Source: Rubritalea squalenifaciens DSM 18772 (GTDB lineage: Bacteria > Verrucomicrobiota > Verrucomicrobiia > Verrucomicrobiales > Akkermansiaceae). From it: a DNA stretch of 64,000 bases. The position numbers and the translations under genes are program-made. Of this stretch, positions 43,234 through 52,785 are shown piece by piece. The stretch lies in assembly GCF_900141815.1 (NCBI RefSeq), contig NZ_FQYR01000005.1:248001-312000 (forward strand). The letters run 5' to 3'. How positions within the stretch are numbered: position 1 is the stretch's first letter; every line of letters starts with the position of its first letter. Under the pieces are notes generated by a model, which had not been told where the DNA came from, ran no database searches, and saw nothing but the letters and a program-made list of their open reading frames with translations.

Positions 43234-45708
43234 TTATTTCGGGCTGTGCGGAGTCTTTGCCTCAAGAGTCCCTTCTGTGACTCCGAGTTTCTCCAGCGCG
43301 CCAAGATCCTGCCAGAGCATATGGCCGTCTCGCTTCTGCTCGATGAGCTGCTGGTAGGCCTGCAGGGTGCGGGCGGTAGTGGTTTTGTCCTCATCGAGGA
43401 AGTCGATGCGGTAGCGGTGCAGGCCAGTGGATCTGACGGAGTCGTAGAAACGGGCTCCAGTCTGAGCGCGGCCGTTGAAGAGGGTATTCCGGCAGCCGAC
43501 GTCAGCAGCCAGAGTGTGGAGCTGGCCTACACGGTCACGCAGCTGAACCTTATGTGTTTCACAGGGGCGACCGCAGTCTTTGTAGGTGGTGCCTTCGGAG
43601 AGGAACGTGCAGAAGACGCAGTGCTCCATATGAAACATCGGCATGTGCTGATGCAGTGTCTGCTCGAACCAATTTGCAGGCGCTGCCTGAAGAAGGTCCA
43701 TGAGCTGATTGATATTCAGGTCATAGGAGAGGGTGAGGTGGTCGAGTCCTGCTTCTTCAATCAAGATCTTGGCTGTCGCCGGGTTGGCGCAGTTCAGTGA
43801 GAAGTCGCCTGTCTTGTAGAGTTCATCACGATCCTTGAAGTAAGTGACTGCACCGAGGTTACGGATGAGAATGCCGTCTGGAGCAGAGCGGTCGATAAAC
43901 TTGAAATAGCCTGTCTCGTTTGGTTTCTGAATGCGAGGTGTCGCCAGATGAATGGTGGCGTCTCCGCCGTGAGCACGCACAATTTCCACCGCTTCTTTGT
44001 AGCGGCGAATGTCCTCGAAGTCCGCATAGATGCGTTTGATGCCATTTTCCAGGGCGGCTTCGATCTGGTGTGGGTGGCGAGTGAGCGCGGACAATTCTGC
44101 GGCCTGCTCCGAGACTTGGGAGAGTTGTTCGGCGGAGGGTAGTATGTCTCCTAGGGTTCCGGTGGCTGGTTTAGGAGTGGCTTTTACCTCTGCGGCCGCT
44201 TGCTGGTCGAGCTTTTCAACGAGTGCTCTTCGCAGGCGGTTGAGAGCTGAGAGTGGTAGAATGAGGTCGCCTTCCAATTGGTTGTCGAGTGAACCAAGCT
44301 CGTAGGCGGTGTTTCCGAGGCGGCCGATTTTATCGACTAGGGTCTCGGTGTTGAGTGGTCGGTTCTGGGCCTGTTCCAGCTTCTCAGCGGAACTCACGGA
44401 AATGCCGTTACAGCTGAGGATGAGCGCTTCGCCGACGCAGCCTGTGACGGTGATGTTGAGACCTGAGCGGAGAGGCTCCAGCTTGACATTCTTCCACATG
44501 GCTCGGACCTCGGAGTTCAGCTTCGGATCATCTGTCTTGTAGATGACGATGCCGGGCTTGATGCGATCCCAGTTGATTTTGGAATGCTTGTGGTGGAAGG
44601 AAAGGCAGTTGCCTTCGACCTTCCAGACGCGGGAGCCTTGCTCCAGGTTGCGGTTCTCGCCTGCATCGAAGACGATGCCGTCTCCGGGGGCAAGTCCGAC
44701 CGGTCCTTCTTGGTTGAGGATAATCCAACCGCGGCCACAGTTTTCTACCGTACCTACGCGGACGCCACGTTTTTTGCCAAAGCGGCCATGGGTCAGGTAG
44801 GGGTGATTGGTTCCAGCGAGCCATCCGGTGGAAAGGCCGCGGGAGAAGGTCATTTCCAGAGAGTAGCGGTCACGCTCGGTGACGGTGGACTCACGCTGAG
44901 CGACGGCATCATCAATTGCCTTGCGGTAGACGCGAGTCACCGCGGCTACGTATTCAGGAGACTTGAGGCGGCCTTCGATCTTATAGGAAACCACGCCTTG
45001 GTTGACGAGATCGGGGATGAGGTCAACGGCGGCGAGGTCCTGCGGTGAGAGAAGGTAGCGCTGCTCTCCCATGTCTTTCGTTTCACCATCGACCACGAGT
45101 TCGTAAGGCATGCGGCAGGCTTGGGCACATTCGCCTCGGTTGGCGGAACGCTGGCCCAGGGACTCGGAGGTGAGGCATTGGCCGGAATAGGCCACACAGA
45201 GGGCTCCATGGACGAAGACTTCCAGTGGTACGCATTCCTTGGGAGAGAACTTTTCAATTTCCTTGAGTGAGAGTTCTCGTGAGAGGACGGCGCGCTCCAG
45301 GTGGTAAAGGGAATCGATGAATTCCAGACCTTCAGGAGAAGTGATGGTCATTTGGGTAGAGGCATGGATCTCCAGTGAGGGGGCCACGGTGCGAGCCAGG
45401 CGGGCGAGGCCTAGGTCTTGCACGATAATGGCATCTACTCCGGATTTCTCGAGATGGCGTAGCTGGGCTTCCGCAGCTGCCAGCTCGCTTGTGAAAATCA
45501 GGGTATTCATGGTGACGAAGCCTTTCACGCCATGTGCGTGCAGAAACTCCATGAGCTCTGGCAGGTCTTCGTCGGTAAAATTGTCGGCACGCAGGCGGGC
45601 ATTGAACTTGGAAAGGCCGAAAAAGATGGCGTCCGCACCATTGGCTACAGCGGCGCGTGCGCAGTCCCAGTTTCCGGCTGGTGAGAGAAGTTCAGGTTCG
45701 CGTTGCAT
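43234..45708 (-). CDS. U32-family peptidase / 23S rRNA C2501-hydroxylase-type protein
   Basis: 824 residues, two halves. The N-terminal half has the U32 signature: 'VFVHGALCVAYSGQCLTSES' followed by 'RGECAQACR' (conserved Cys). The C-terminal half carries a second U32-like region with 'HMPMFHMEHCVFCTFLSEG' and 'DCGRPC'. Long two-part U32 proteins include RlhA, which hydroxylates 23S rRNA with an Fe-S cluster, so tRNA/rRNA modification is as likely as proteolysis. Monocistronic. Confidence 0.88.
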   Translation of the reverse strand: MQREPELLSPAGNWDCARAAVANGADAIFFGLSKFNARLRADNFTDEDLPELMEFLHAHGVKGFVTMNTLIFTSELAAAEAQLRHLEKSGVDAIIVQDLGLARLARTVAPSLEIHASTQMTITSPEGLEFIDSLYHLERAVLSRELSLKEIEKFSPKECVPLEVFVHGALCVAYSGQCLTSESLGQRSANRGECAQACRMPYELVVDGETKDMGEQRYLLSPQDLAAVDLIPDLVNQGVVSYKIEGRLKSPEYVAAVTRVYRKAIDDAVAQRESTVTERDRYSLEMTFSRGLSTGWLAGTNHPYLTHGRFGKKRGVRVGTVENCGRGWIILNQEGPVGLAPGDGIVFDAGENRNLEQGSRVWKVEGNCLSFHHKHSKINWDRIKPGIVIYKTDDPKLNSEVRAMWKNVKLEPLRSGLNITVTGCVGEALILSCNGISVSSAEKLEQAQNRPLNTETLVDKIGRLGNTAYELGSLDNQLEGDLILPLSALNRLRRALVEKLDQQAAAEVKATPKPATGTLGDILPSAEQLSQVSEQAAELSALTRHPHQIEAALENGIKRIYADFEDIRRYKEAVEIVRAHGGDATIHLATPRIQKPNETGYFKFIDRSAPDGILIRNLGAVTYFKDRDELYKTGDFSLNCANPATAKILIEEAGLDHLTLSYDLNINQLMDLLQAAPANWFEQTLHQHMPMFHMEHCVFCTFLSEGTTYKDCGRPCETHKVQLRDRVGQLHTLAADVGCRNTLFNGRAQTGARFYDSVRSTGLHRYRIDFLDEDKTTTARTLQAYQQLIEQKRDGHMLWQDLGALEKLGVTEGTLEAKTPHSPK

Positions 45709-45787
45709 GATCTTGAATGAGTTGTCCTTGGCTGACCCCTTGCCAGCGCAGGCGCGTCTTGGGGTATTCTAGTCCAAATTTCGAGAA

Positions 45788-45821
45788 AATAAAAAACCCG
45801 GAACGAAGATGGTTCCGGGTT
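45788..45821 (-). terminator. Intrinsic terminator of the small coiled-coil lipoprotein gene
   Basis: AACCCGGAAC (45795-45804) / GTTCCGGGTT (45812-45821), 7-nt loop. The minus strand then reads TTTTATTTTC. It is 28 bp past the stop. Confidence 0.85.
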
Positions 45822-45848
45822 GGGTGGTGAAATCTGTAAGAATCAGCC

Positions 45849-46145
45849 TTATTCGCCATCAGGGCTAGTGTCTGGATCAAGGGCCTCAGCGGCTTTTTTC
45901 CGGGCTTCGTCCATCTTCTCTTTGGCTTCTTCAGCAGCGTTTTCCATGCTTTCTTTGACAGAATCACTGGCCTTCTCAGCTTCTTCAGTAGCTTTCTTGG
46001 CTGCATCTTCCATCTCCTCAGCGGCTTTTTCCATTTTCTCGCTCGCTGCATCCATTTTTTTCTCGGCCTCTTTTTTATCGGCCTGGTCACAGGACACGAG
46101 TACGGTTGCGAGGGATGCGATGATTAATGTAGGTTTTAGTTTCAT
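45849..46145 (-). CDS. Small alanine/glutamate/lysine-rich coiled-coil lipoprotein
   Basis: Start at ATG 46145 because it opens directly into a lipoprotein signal ('LIIASLATVLVSC', Cys19); an upstream in-frame ATG has no signal. 98 residues. After Cys19 almost the whole protein is a heptad-like repeat of A, E, K, M and S ('KKMDAASEKMEKAAEEMEDA'), a predicted long coiled coil with an acidic tail. Such lipoproteins (compare Lpp-like) may act as envelope spacers; function inferred only. Confidence 0.75.
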   Translation of the reverse strand: MKLKPTLIIASLATVLVSCDQADKKEAEKKMDAASEKMEKAAEEMEDAAKKATEEAEKASDSVKESMENAAEEAKEKMDEARKKAAEALDPDTSPDGE

Positions 46146-46221
46146 AGCAGGATTTTTTTTGGTTTTTGCGGAACGGGGAAATAATCGCCGAACCAATCCT
46201 ACCTGTAACATGGCAAGCAAC

Positions 46222-46983
46222 TTATGTCATGTAATTAACCTGAAAAAGTGTTAGGCCGTCTGCTGGGGCGCAGTAGGGGGATTTGCCGTAGGGGAGATCA
46301 TCTGGCTGGTCGAGCAAGGCTAGATGGTCATCGAGTCTCAGGCGCCCTTGTGCGGCCTGTACGGCGGCACCCGTAAGCAGGCGAACCATTTTGTAAAGGA
46401 ATCCATTGCCTGAGTAGATGATGCGGTACCCACCATCGATTGTAGTGAGTTTGGCTTCTGTAATGGTTCTGGAGTAGTCGGTAGACTCAGTTTCATTGCC
46501 ACGATTGGCCGCGAAGGCCTTGAAGCAATGAGTGCCTATGTAATGGGTGAGGGCCTGCTCCAGGGTAGCTGGATCCAATTGACGTGGTAAATGCCAAGCC
46601 AGTCCCGCCTGGAGAGGGGGCATGACGGGCTGCATGCAGAGCTCGTAATGATAGGTTTTGCCTGTTGCTGAGTAGCGGGCGTGGAAATCATCGGCGACTT
46701 GTTCGCAGTCCATAACCCGGATGGTAGCTGGCAGTTTGGTGTTCAGAGCCGGAACCCAGTTGTAGGGGTTCATATCCACGGTGTTTGGTGCGTCAAAGTG
46801 CGCGATCTGGGCATTGGCATGGACACCGGTGTCCGTGCGACCGGAGGAATGGATGCGTACCTGCTGTTTAGTCACAGCCTCGATGGCCTGTTCAATGATA
46901 TCCTGGATAGTGTTTCCGCCCGGTTGCGATTGCCAGCCTGAGTATGGGCGGCCGTCATAGGCTATGGTGAGTTTGAGGCGCAC
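46222..46983 (-). CDS. truA: tRNA pseudouridine(38-40) synthase
   Basis: 253 residues. 'KLTIAYDGRPYSGWQSQPGG' at the N-terminus; catalytic Asp in 'SSGRTDTGVHA' (GRTDxGVHA); 'FLYKMVRLLTGAAVQ' near the C-terminus. It isomerises uridines 38-40 in the anticodon stem. Co-transcribed with ruvX, 12 bp downstream of it. Confidence 0.95.
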   Translation of the reverse strand: MRLKLTIAYDGRPYSGWQSQPGGNTIQDIIEQAIEAVTKQQVRIHSSGRTDTGVHANAQIAHFDAPNTVDMNPYNWVPALNTKLPATIRVMDCEQVADDFHARYSATGKTYHYELCMQPVMPPLQAGLAWHLPRQLDPATLEQALTHYIGTHCFKAFAANRGNETESTDYSRTITEAKLTTIDGGYRIIYSGNGFLYKMVRLLTGAAVQAAQGRLRLDDHLALLDQPDDLPYGKSPYCAPADGLTLFQVNYMT

Positions 46984-46995
46984 GAGAAATGGTGG

Positions 46996-47439
46996 TTAAA
47001 ATGCTGGAGGAAGTTGCTGGTCGAGCCAATCGCTGAGAATTTCTACCGCAGCGGCTTGGTCGATGATTTGTTTCTGCTTCTTGGTGTTCTTGCCTGCGGA
47101 GCGAAGCTTTTCTGAGGCTGCCACCGTGGTCAATCTCTCATCGATGAAATGCAAGGGCAGTGGTGCCGGCAGCGCTTCACGCAGCTCCTCGGCGAAGGTG
47201 CGGATTTTCTCTGCCGCAGTCCCTTCCGAGCCATCCATGCGCAAGGGCAACCCGATGACGATCTGCTTGATGGAGCGTTGACGGATCAGTTCGATGATAC
47301 GCGGTATGGCTGGTGTTGTCTGGCACTGGATCGTTTCTAGCGGATGGGCTAAAATTCCCAGTGAATCTGTAATGGCTAGGCCGATGCGGGCCTCGCCGTG
47401 ATCAATGCCGAGCACGGGATGCTGGTCTTCTGCATGCAT
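46996..47439 (-). CDS. ruvX: YqgF/RuvX-family putative Holliday junction resolvase
   Basis: 147 residues. RNase H-like fold: 'VLGIDHGEARIGLAITD' (first Asp), 'IVIGLPLRMDGSEGTAAEKIRTFAEEL' and 'FIDERLTTVAA' (conserved E-R-x-T). YqgF proteins are linked to 16S rRNA 5'-end processing as well as recombination. First gene of the ruvX-truA pair. Confidence 0.93.
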   Translation of the reverse strand: MHAEDQHPVLGIDHGEARIGLAITDSLGILAHPLETIQCQTTPAIPRIIELIRQRSIKQIVIGLPLRMDGSEGTAAEKIRTFAEELREALPAPLPLHFIDERLTTVAASEKLRSAGKNTKKQKQIIDQAAAVEILSDWLDQQLPPAF

Positions 47440-47569
47440 GGCCGGAGGCTAGCCTAGAATTCCCAGATGCTCCATACAGGAGTTTGAGGATTTTTGAGAC
47501 GGTAACTGGGCATATTGTGTTGTGAAATCTTCTAGTGGTGTGGAGATTTATATGTTAGGTTTAATCGTT

Positions 47570-48016
47570 ATGAAATCGATCATTGCCGCGTTGGACTTTT
47601 CAGAAGGTATGCATGAAGTGTTGAAGCAAGCTGGGGAAATCGCCCTGGCATTCAAAGCGCGCCTGTATCTTGTGCATGTGGTAGAGACGACTCCGCTCTA
47701 TACGATGTATGGGATGCATCCGGAAGAGTTACCGACTCTGGGCGAGTACCGTGATGCTGCGAAACAGCGCGGTGCGAAGAAACTGGCAGAAGCCCGCCAA
47801 GAACTGGACCCACAGGTTGCCGATGTTCATGGGGAGCTCTTGGAGGGAGATGCCATTGATGAGATTTTAGAGTTTTCTAAGAAAGTAAGCGGGGATCTAG
47901 TAATTTGTGCCACCCATGGACACACGGCTTTGGGCAGCGTCTTGATGGGTAGTGTACCAAGTGGCCTGGTCAGGAAGGCCAAGGTTCCCGTGCTGGTGAT
48001 TCCTGTTCATAAGTAG
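47570..48016 (+). CDS. Universal stress protein (UspA family)
   Basis: Start at ATG 47570 ('MKSIIAALDFSE'). 148 residues. The ATP-binding fingerprint G-2x-G-9x-G-(S/T) is present as 'THGHTALGSVLMGSVPSGLVRKAKVPVLVIP', placing it with ATP-binding UspA proteins. Cytoplasmic stress protein; divergent from ruvX. Confidence 0.9.
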   Translation: MKSIIAALDFSEGMHEVLKQAGEIALAFKARLYLVHVVETTPLYTMYGMHPEELPTLGEYRDAAKQRGAKKLAEARQELDPQVADVHGELLEGDAIDEILEFSKKVSGDLVICATHGHTALGSVLMGSVPSGLVRKAKVPVLVIPVHK

Positions 48017-48343
48017 ACCGGATATCGGTGAAGTAGCCGGGCGGATTGCTTGGTGGTATTCTTGTCCTTAGCTCAGTGGCTAGCTGATGTGGCATTCAGG
48101 ATGACGTGGTGTGATGTGGAAAGTGAGAAGAAAATAGAGAATTCCGGCTTACCTACTTGGGCTGAGTGCCTGTTGATACATAGGAGGCTTTCCGCTAGAA
48201 GGTTTAAATTAATGTTAACATTGTACGGTCAATGGTCGTTCCTTAGTGATCGTGACTGACTTTGAGGGCATTATGATACATTTTGTGGTGTGAAAGTCTG
48301 TGCACGTATCATACAGTGCAAACTACTCACACTCACATATTCT
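48017..48343. other. Intergenic region upstream of the Verru_Chthon gene
   Basis: About 330 bp with no gene I can support: the small open frames are unlike proteins. An AT-richer section (48200-48290) probably holds the promoter of the next gene; no clear boxes. Confidence 0.35.
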
Positions 48344-51300
48344 ATGAAAAAAACTACTCTGAACCATGGAGTCTACTCACCTCCGCTTGGTTTTGCATTA
48401 GTATCCGCAATCGCCATCATGATATTGCTGGCTGTGGTTTGCTTGGGAATCATTTCCTTAAGTGCTCGTGAATCCAAGAGCACTAACTGGGAGCGTTCGC
48501 AAGCCATTGCAAAATCAAATGCCCGAATGGCACTGATGATCGCCCTCTCGACCCTTCAAGAAGAGATGGGGCCGGACCGTAGGGTGAGTGCCGAGGCGGC
48601 GATTTTTGATACGAACAAAGACACCGTAGAGATTGATGGGGTGGCTCAGTCAAGGTGGTTGGCGAGCTACAATGCCTGGGGGAACTGGCTCAATGCTGAA
48701 TATACACCACCTTCGGCAGATGGTTCACTGCGTATTCAGGATACTTATGTCGAACGGCGAGCCCCAATGTTCAGAAGGTGGCTGCTCTCGCTGCCAGAGG
48801 GGAGTGAGAGGGATTCAGCGGCAGCATTAGCCGCAGGATTTCTTGATGCGAAAAACTCAGTAGTGATGGTTGGGAAAGGATCGCTGGGCGACGTCCCAGA
48901 ATCTGGTAAGAGCCAGATCACGAAGGCGTATTTGAAAGATGTCAAAGATGGGGGGAGATATGCGTGGTGGGTCGGTGGTGAAAATCAGCGTGCTAAATCG
49001 AATCTTGGGAAGGAGAAGAGAACTTTATCTGCTGATGAATATGAACTGGCCGGTGGCAATACCCCTATTTCAGGCTTTGATCAGATTGAGGGATTTGAAG
49101 GGCTTCGTAATAATGAAGAGAGTGTGGCAAAGCTACTCTCTCTGAGAACGCATGAAGTGGCTGGTGTCTCACAAGAGATAGCCAAGAAGCATTTCTTTGA
49201 TCTAACGACTTACGCAAAAGGTTTCCCAGTCAGTGTGAGAACTGGAGCCCTAAAGAAGGATTTGAGTTTGCTGTTTGAAGGGGACTATCTACCCTCAAAA
49301 TACACCTATGAGCCAGGCTCGGATTATGAGCCTTCCATTAGGCCAATGAGCCCTGACCTGTGGGCCTATCAACCCAAGGTGACGAGCCGGGGATTTGCCT
49401 CTTGGGAGAACATGAGACGATTTTTCAGGTTTTATCGTTCAGAAAATACAGATGGTAAACCTCCGTTGGAGTGGAATGGAAAGATGGGGCGTACCTTGAT
49501 TGAAGGAGATCTTGCGCCTGAGGAATGGAAGCAATCTCCGTCCGAGAGGTATAGCAGGATCCCTCTCTTGGCAAAGCTGACCATTATCTACAGTACCAAG
49601 ACAACCAAGGTGAGTGATGGTAAGTATCATTGTGACCTCTATTACTCGCCCATCTTTGTGTTTTGGAATCCCTACAATGTAGAAATGAGAGTTCCCTATG
49701 GTACTCTGGGAGCCTTGACCTTGGCCTACAAGATTCAGCCCATGGCTTTCAAGTTATACAAGGGGAGTGTCCCCCAAGGTGACTGGCAGAGTCTATCTAT
49801 CAGCAAAGGCTCGGACTATGGTTCCCTTTTTGAATTTGATGGTGGCGACTTGGTGCTCAAGCCGGGTGAGCTGAAGATATTCTCTAACCGAAAAGGAGGA
49901 GCTTATAATCGGCTTTACGAAGGCTTTGATCCACAAGCTTACGATGGTCGCAGATTTCGATTGTTTTCGAACATTTCCCGAGCAGACAATCCAGGAATTC
50001 GCTTGAAGTTTGATTACCCGGCTAACCAGAGTGGTAACGTGTGGTTTGGGAATACGCCGGGTTCTCTTAATATCCCATTGATGAGACCTCCGGCCGCAGG
50101 AAATGCGGCATGGATGCCTAACATGTATCCGCATGATTGGCTGAATAAAGAGCAGAGCAATCAAACGGAGCTTACTGAGAGCAGTAGCGCGGGAGTCGCT
50201 CGTTGGTTTTTTGATGATAATATCTCACCGGTGGCTTTTGTGAGCCTTTCGATGAAGAATTCGTCTCCGCTAGACTACGAGTCCATAGGATGGGCAAGGG
50301 ATTGGCGTAGCAGGAACTGGATTCAGGCTCCGGCCCAGTACTTTGGTGGAGCTCTTTATATCTCGGAGGATGAAACCATCGCCAATACTCAGCGGATGGA
50401 TGATCCGTACCAGTTTCATTTTGGGCCGCTCAGTCCGGCAGAGATACCAAAGATTGTTCCGCAAGAGGGGGCAAATGCATGGCTTGGTTCAGGCAGTGAG
50501 CCGCGTGAGCAGATCACGGCTCTTTCTTTGCTAGAGTTGCCTACGGTTCCAGTCACGAGCATGGCTGGATTTTCAGGGATGCGGATCAATCCCGGTTGGC
50601 ATTCACTCTCTGGCTACAATACTGGATCGGGGGCTTGGAATTCACTCGCCGCCATGGGTAAGAGGAATAATTATCAAAGCGGTATTACCGGGCCTGCGAT
50701 TGGGAATTCTTTCGCGCATCCCATGATTGCAGGGGATCGTGTTTACCGTTATCTGGATAATTCAAAGAGTCAGGATATCACCAGTTATCGTGGCCAGTTT
50801 GTAGAGCGTGATTCACAGGCATTTAATGATTATTGGGATCACACCTTGTTGATCAATGATGGCTTGTGGGATGATTACTTCCTCTCATCCATTAGTGACC
50901 AGGCTCGGCCCGGAGCCAGTCAGCCAATGAGCGCGAGTGAACTGGTGGAGCAATTTTACAAGGGAGAGAGCAAGCTCCCAAACACCCGTCTAGTGGCGCA
51001 TGCGGCCGGCCGCAAGACAGATGAGTTGATTGCTGAAATTCTGGGTGATGAGGGTTATAAGAAGGTGGCCGCTCATCTGATGATAGATGGCGCCTTTAAT
51101 GTGAATTCGACTTCTGTGGAGGCGTGGGCTTCATTGTTTCATAGTATCCGCGAAAATTTGCCGACTTACCGGAGGTCAGACCAACATGAGGTGATTAAGC
51201 CAAGCTCTGAGGATGCCGTAGTCGTGAGCCGGATGATTACGGCGAATACTGATAAGGAGTATACTGATGTAGAAGCAGGGATAGTTCGCGATGATGGCCT

Positions 51301-51949
51301 CAGAACCTGGTCAGGGGTGAGAGAAATCACGGATGATCAGATTCAGCGCCTGGCTCAGGAGTGCGTGAAACAAGTGAAGCTCAGAGGTCCGTTTTTGAGT
51401 TATTCTGAATTCATCAACCGTAGGCTTTCAACAGGCAGTCTCGGGCTCACAGGAGCATTGCAAGCTGCCATTGATTATGACGATGCAAATCCAGACCCCA
51501 GTTCAATCAATTACCGCTTTAAGAGTGCGCCGGAAGATTTGATCAAAGAGAGTGACCTCGATGATGGAGGGAATAGTCCCCATGTGTTTGATAACCCTAA
51601 GGCCGCGACCGGCTCACGCTTTGCCGGAGTGCCTGGCTATGTAATTCAGTCAGACGTTCTCAAGCCGATTGGGAACACTCTAACTGTGAGGGATGATACC
51701 TTTCGTATCAGGGCTTACGGAGAACATAAGAGTGAGGATGGCAAGGTGCTCGCACGCGTCTGGTGTGAAGCCATTGTGCAACGTATGCCGGAGTATGTAG
51801 ATTCTTCTGATCCCGCTTGGGAGTCCTACGGGCAGATAGATGAAGACGGCAGGATCGTGGAGTCGGGTGAGTTGAGTCAGCTAAACAAGAAGTTCGGCCG
51901 TAGGTTCAAGGTGACGCAATTCCGCTGGTTGAATGAGGATGAAGTATGA
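48344..51949 (+). CDS. Verru_Chthon cassette protein A (prepilin-like)
   Basis: Start at ATG 48344; 1201 residues. The N-terminus 'PPLGFALVSAIAIMILLAVVCLGIISLSARES' in outline is a type IV prepilin-like signal: a Gly-Phe junction followed by a hydrophobic helix. The remaining 1150 residues are rich in Tyr, Trp, Asn and Gly, with 'SYSEFINRRLS' near the C-terminus, as in the TIGR02600 family of Verrucomicrobiota. These proteins normally occur in a cassette with three other prepilin-like proteins (B, C, D); none is adjacent here. Presumed exported by a type II/IV-pilus-like machine. Confidence 0.85.
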   Translation: MKKTTLNHGVYSPPLGFALVSAIAIMILLAVVCLGIISLSARESKSTNWERSQAIAKSNARMALMIALSTLQEEMGPDRRVSAEAAIFDTNKDTVEIDGVAQSRWLASYNAWGNWLNAEYTPPSADGSLRIQDTYVERRAPMFRRWLLSLPEGSERDSAAALAAGFLDAKNSVVMVGKGSLGDVPESGKSQITKAYLKDVKDGGRYAWWVGGENQRAKSNLGKEKRTLSADEYELAGGNTPISGFDQIEGFEGLRNNEESVAKLLSLRTHEVAGVSQEIAKKHFFDLTTYAKGFPVSVRTGALKKDLSLLFEGDYLPSKYTYEPGSDYEPSIRPMSPDLWAYQPKVTSRGFASWENMRRFFRFYRSENTDGKPPLEWNGKMGRTLIEGDLAPEEWKQSPSERYSRIPLLAKLTIIYSTKTTKVSDGKYHCDLYYSPIFVFWNPYNVEMRVPYGTLGALTLAYKIQPMAFKLYKGSVPQGDWQSLSISKGSDYGSLFEFDGGDLVLKPGELKIFSNRKGGAYNRLYEGFDPQAYDGRRFRLFSNISRADNPGIRLKFDYPANQSGNVWFGNTPGSLNIPLMRPPAAGNAAWMPNMYPHDWLNKEQSNQTELTESSSAGVARWFFDDNISPVAFVSLSMKNSSPLDYESIGWARDWRSRNWIQAPAQYFGGALYISEDETIANTQRMDDPYQFHFGPLSPAEIPKIVPQEGANAWLGSGSEPREQITALSLLELPTVPVTSMAGFSGMRINPGWHSLSGYNTGSGAWNSLAAMGKRNNYQSGITGPAIGNSFAHPMIAGDRVYRYLDNSKSQDITSYRGQFVERDSQAFNDYWDHTLLINDGLWDDYFLSSISDQARPGASQPMSASELVEQFYKGESKLPNTRLVAHAAGRKTDELIAEILGDEGYKKVAAHLMIDGAFNVNSTSVEAWASLFHSIRENLPTYRRSDQHEVIKPSSEDAVVVSRMITANTDKEYTDVEAGIVRDDGLRTWSGVREITDDQIQRLAQECVKQVKLRGPFLSYSEFINRRLSTGSLGLTGALQAAIDYDDANPDPSSINYRFKSAPEDLIKESDLDDGGNSPHVFDNPKAATGSRFAGVPGYVIQSDVLKPIGNTLTVRDDTFRIRAYGEHKSEDGKVLARVWCEAIVQRMPEYVDSSDPAWESYGQIDEDGRIVESGELSQLNKKFGRRFKVTQFRWLNEDEV

Positions 51950-52012
51950 TAAGTCATTATGATCGCGTTCAAACTCTGGAAAGCACTCTAACTATAGGAT
52001 AAATTTATCGTG

Positions 52013-52735
52013 ATGCCATTTCGTCATATAGTCCATGTATTGATAGCCATGTGTACCCTAAGCCTGAGCTTGAAAGCCCAGGACGGGGAGCCCGTACGCG
52101 AGCCCAAAGGCAAGTTTGCATACCTCATTTGCACCAAGATACCCAAGGGGGTTGAAAATCCGGTGAAACTGCTCAGGGGAACGAAGACCGAAGAGGTGTC
52201 CCTGTCATTGCGGAGTGCTTCACTGCGGGTGAAATTGCCAACCAATGGCAAATTTCAATTGGTGAAGACAGCGCCCGAAGGTGTGGGGGAACTAGTCGAG
52301 GGTATGCAGGTGATTGCCGAGACTCAGATTCCCAAAGAAGTACGTGAGGCACTGATCATTTTGACGCCCACGGTGGATGCCGAGGCGAAGAAAGCAGGCT
52401 TGGTCTTTGACGCTCATGTCCAGGATCTTGCCAAATTCAAGGGTGGGGACTCCCTTTATGTTAACTTCACCAAGGAGCTTATCGGGGTACACCTGGGGGA
52501 GAGCAAGAAGATGCTCAAGCCGAACTCCTCACTGATTATCGAGACAGGGGCTACTGATCAGCCTTTGAACACAGCGGTGAGCTACTGGAGGCGTAAAGCA
52601 CAGGGGGAAGCATGGGACCGTATCAGCTCCTCGACCATTGCCTTTTACCCGACCAGACGTGAGATTTGTTTCTTCTATCCACGCTCAAATGGGCGGATTG
52701 GCTATCGTGGTGTGACCTGCCCGGTGGAGGAATAG
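52013..52735 (+). CDS. Secreted protein of unknown function next to Verru_Chthon protein A
   Basis: Start at ATG 52013 (a GTG just before it is equally possible). 240 residues. Signal peptide ('IVHVLIAMCTLSLSLKAQ'). The body is beta-rich with no known domain and has a Tyr/Phe/Arg-rich C-terminus ('REICFFYPRSNGRIGYRG'). It follows the Verru_Chthon gene by 63 bp and probably shares its transcript, so it may be a partner of that surface protein. Confidence 0.7.
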   Translation: MPFRHIVHVLIAMCTLSLSLKAQDGEPVREPKGKFAYLICTKIPKGVENPVKLLRGTKTEEVSLSLRSASLRVKLPTNGKFQLVKTAPEGVGELVEGMQVIAETQIPKEVREALIILTPTVDAEAKKAGLVFDAHVQDLAKFKGGDSLYVNFTKELIGVHLGESKKMLKPNSSLIIETGATDQPLNTAVSYWRRKAQGEAWDRISSSTIAFYPTRREICFFYPRSNGRIGYRGVTCPVEE

Positions 52736-52785
52736 CCTGTGCTCACTACTTGACATGGCCCTGTGCATGGCGAAAGGTTCACTTC

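Noticed and set aside
48050-48259. 69-codon open frame before the Verru_Chthon gene
   Set aside because: No homology, no start context, composition unlike neighbouring proteins; left as intergenic.
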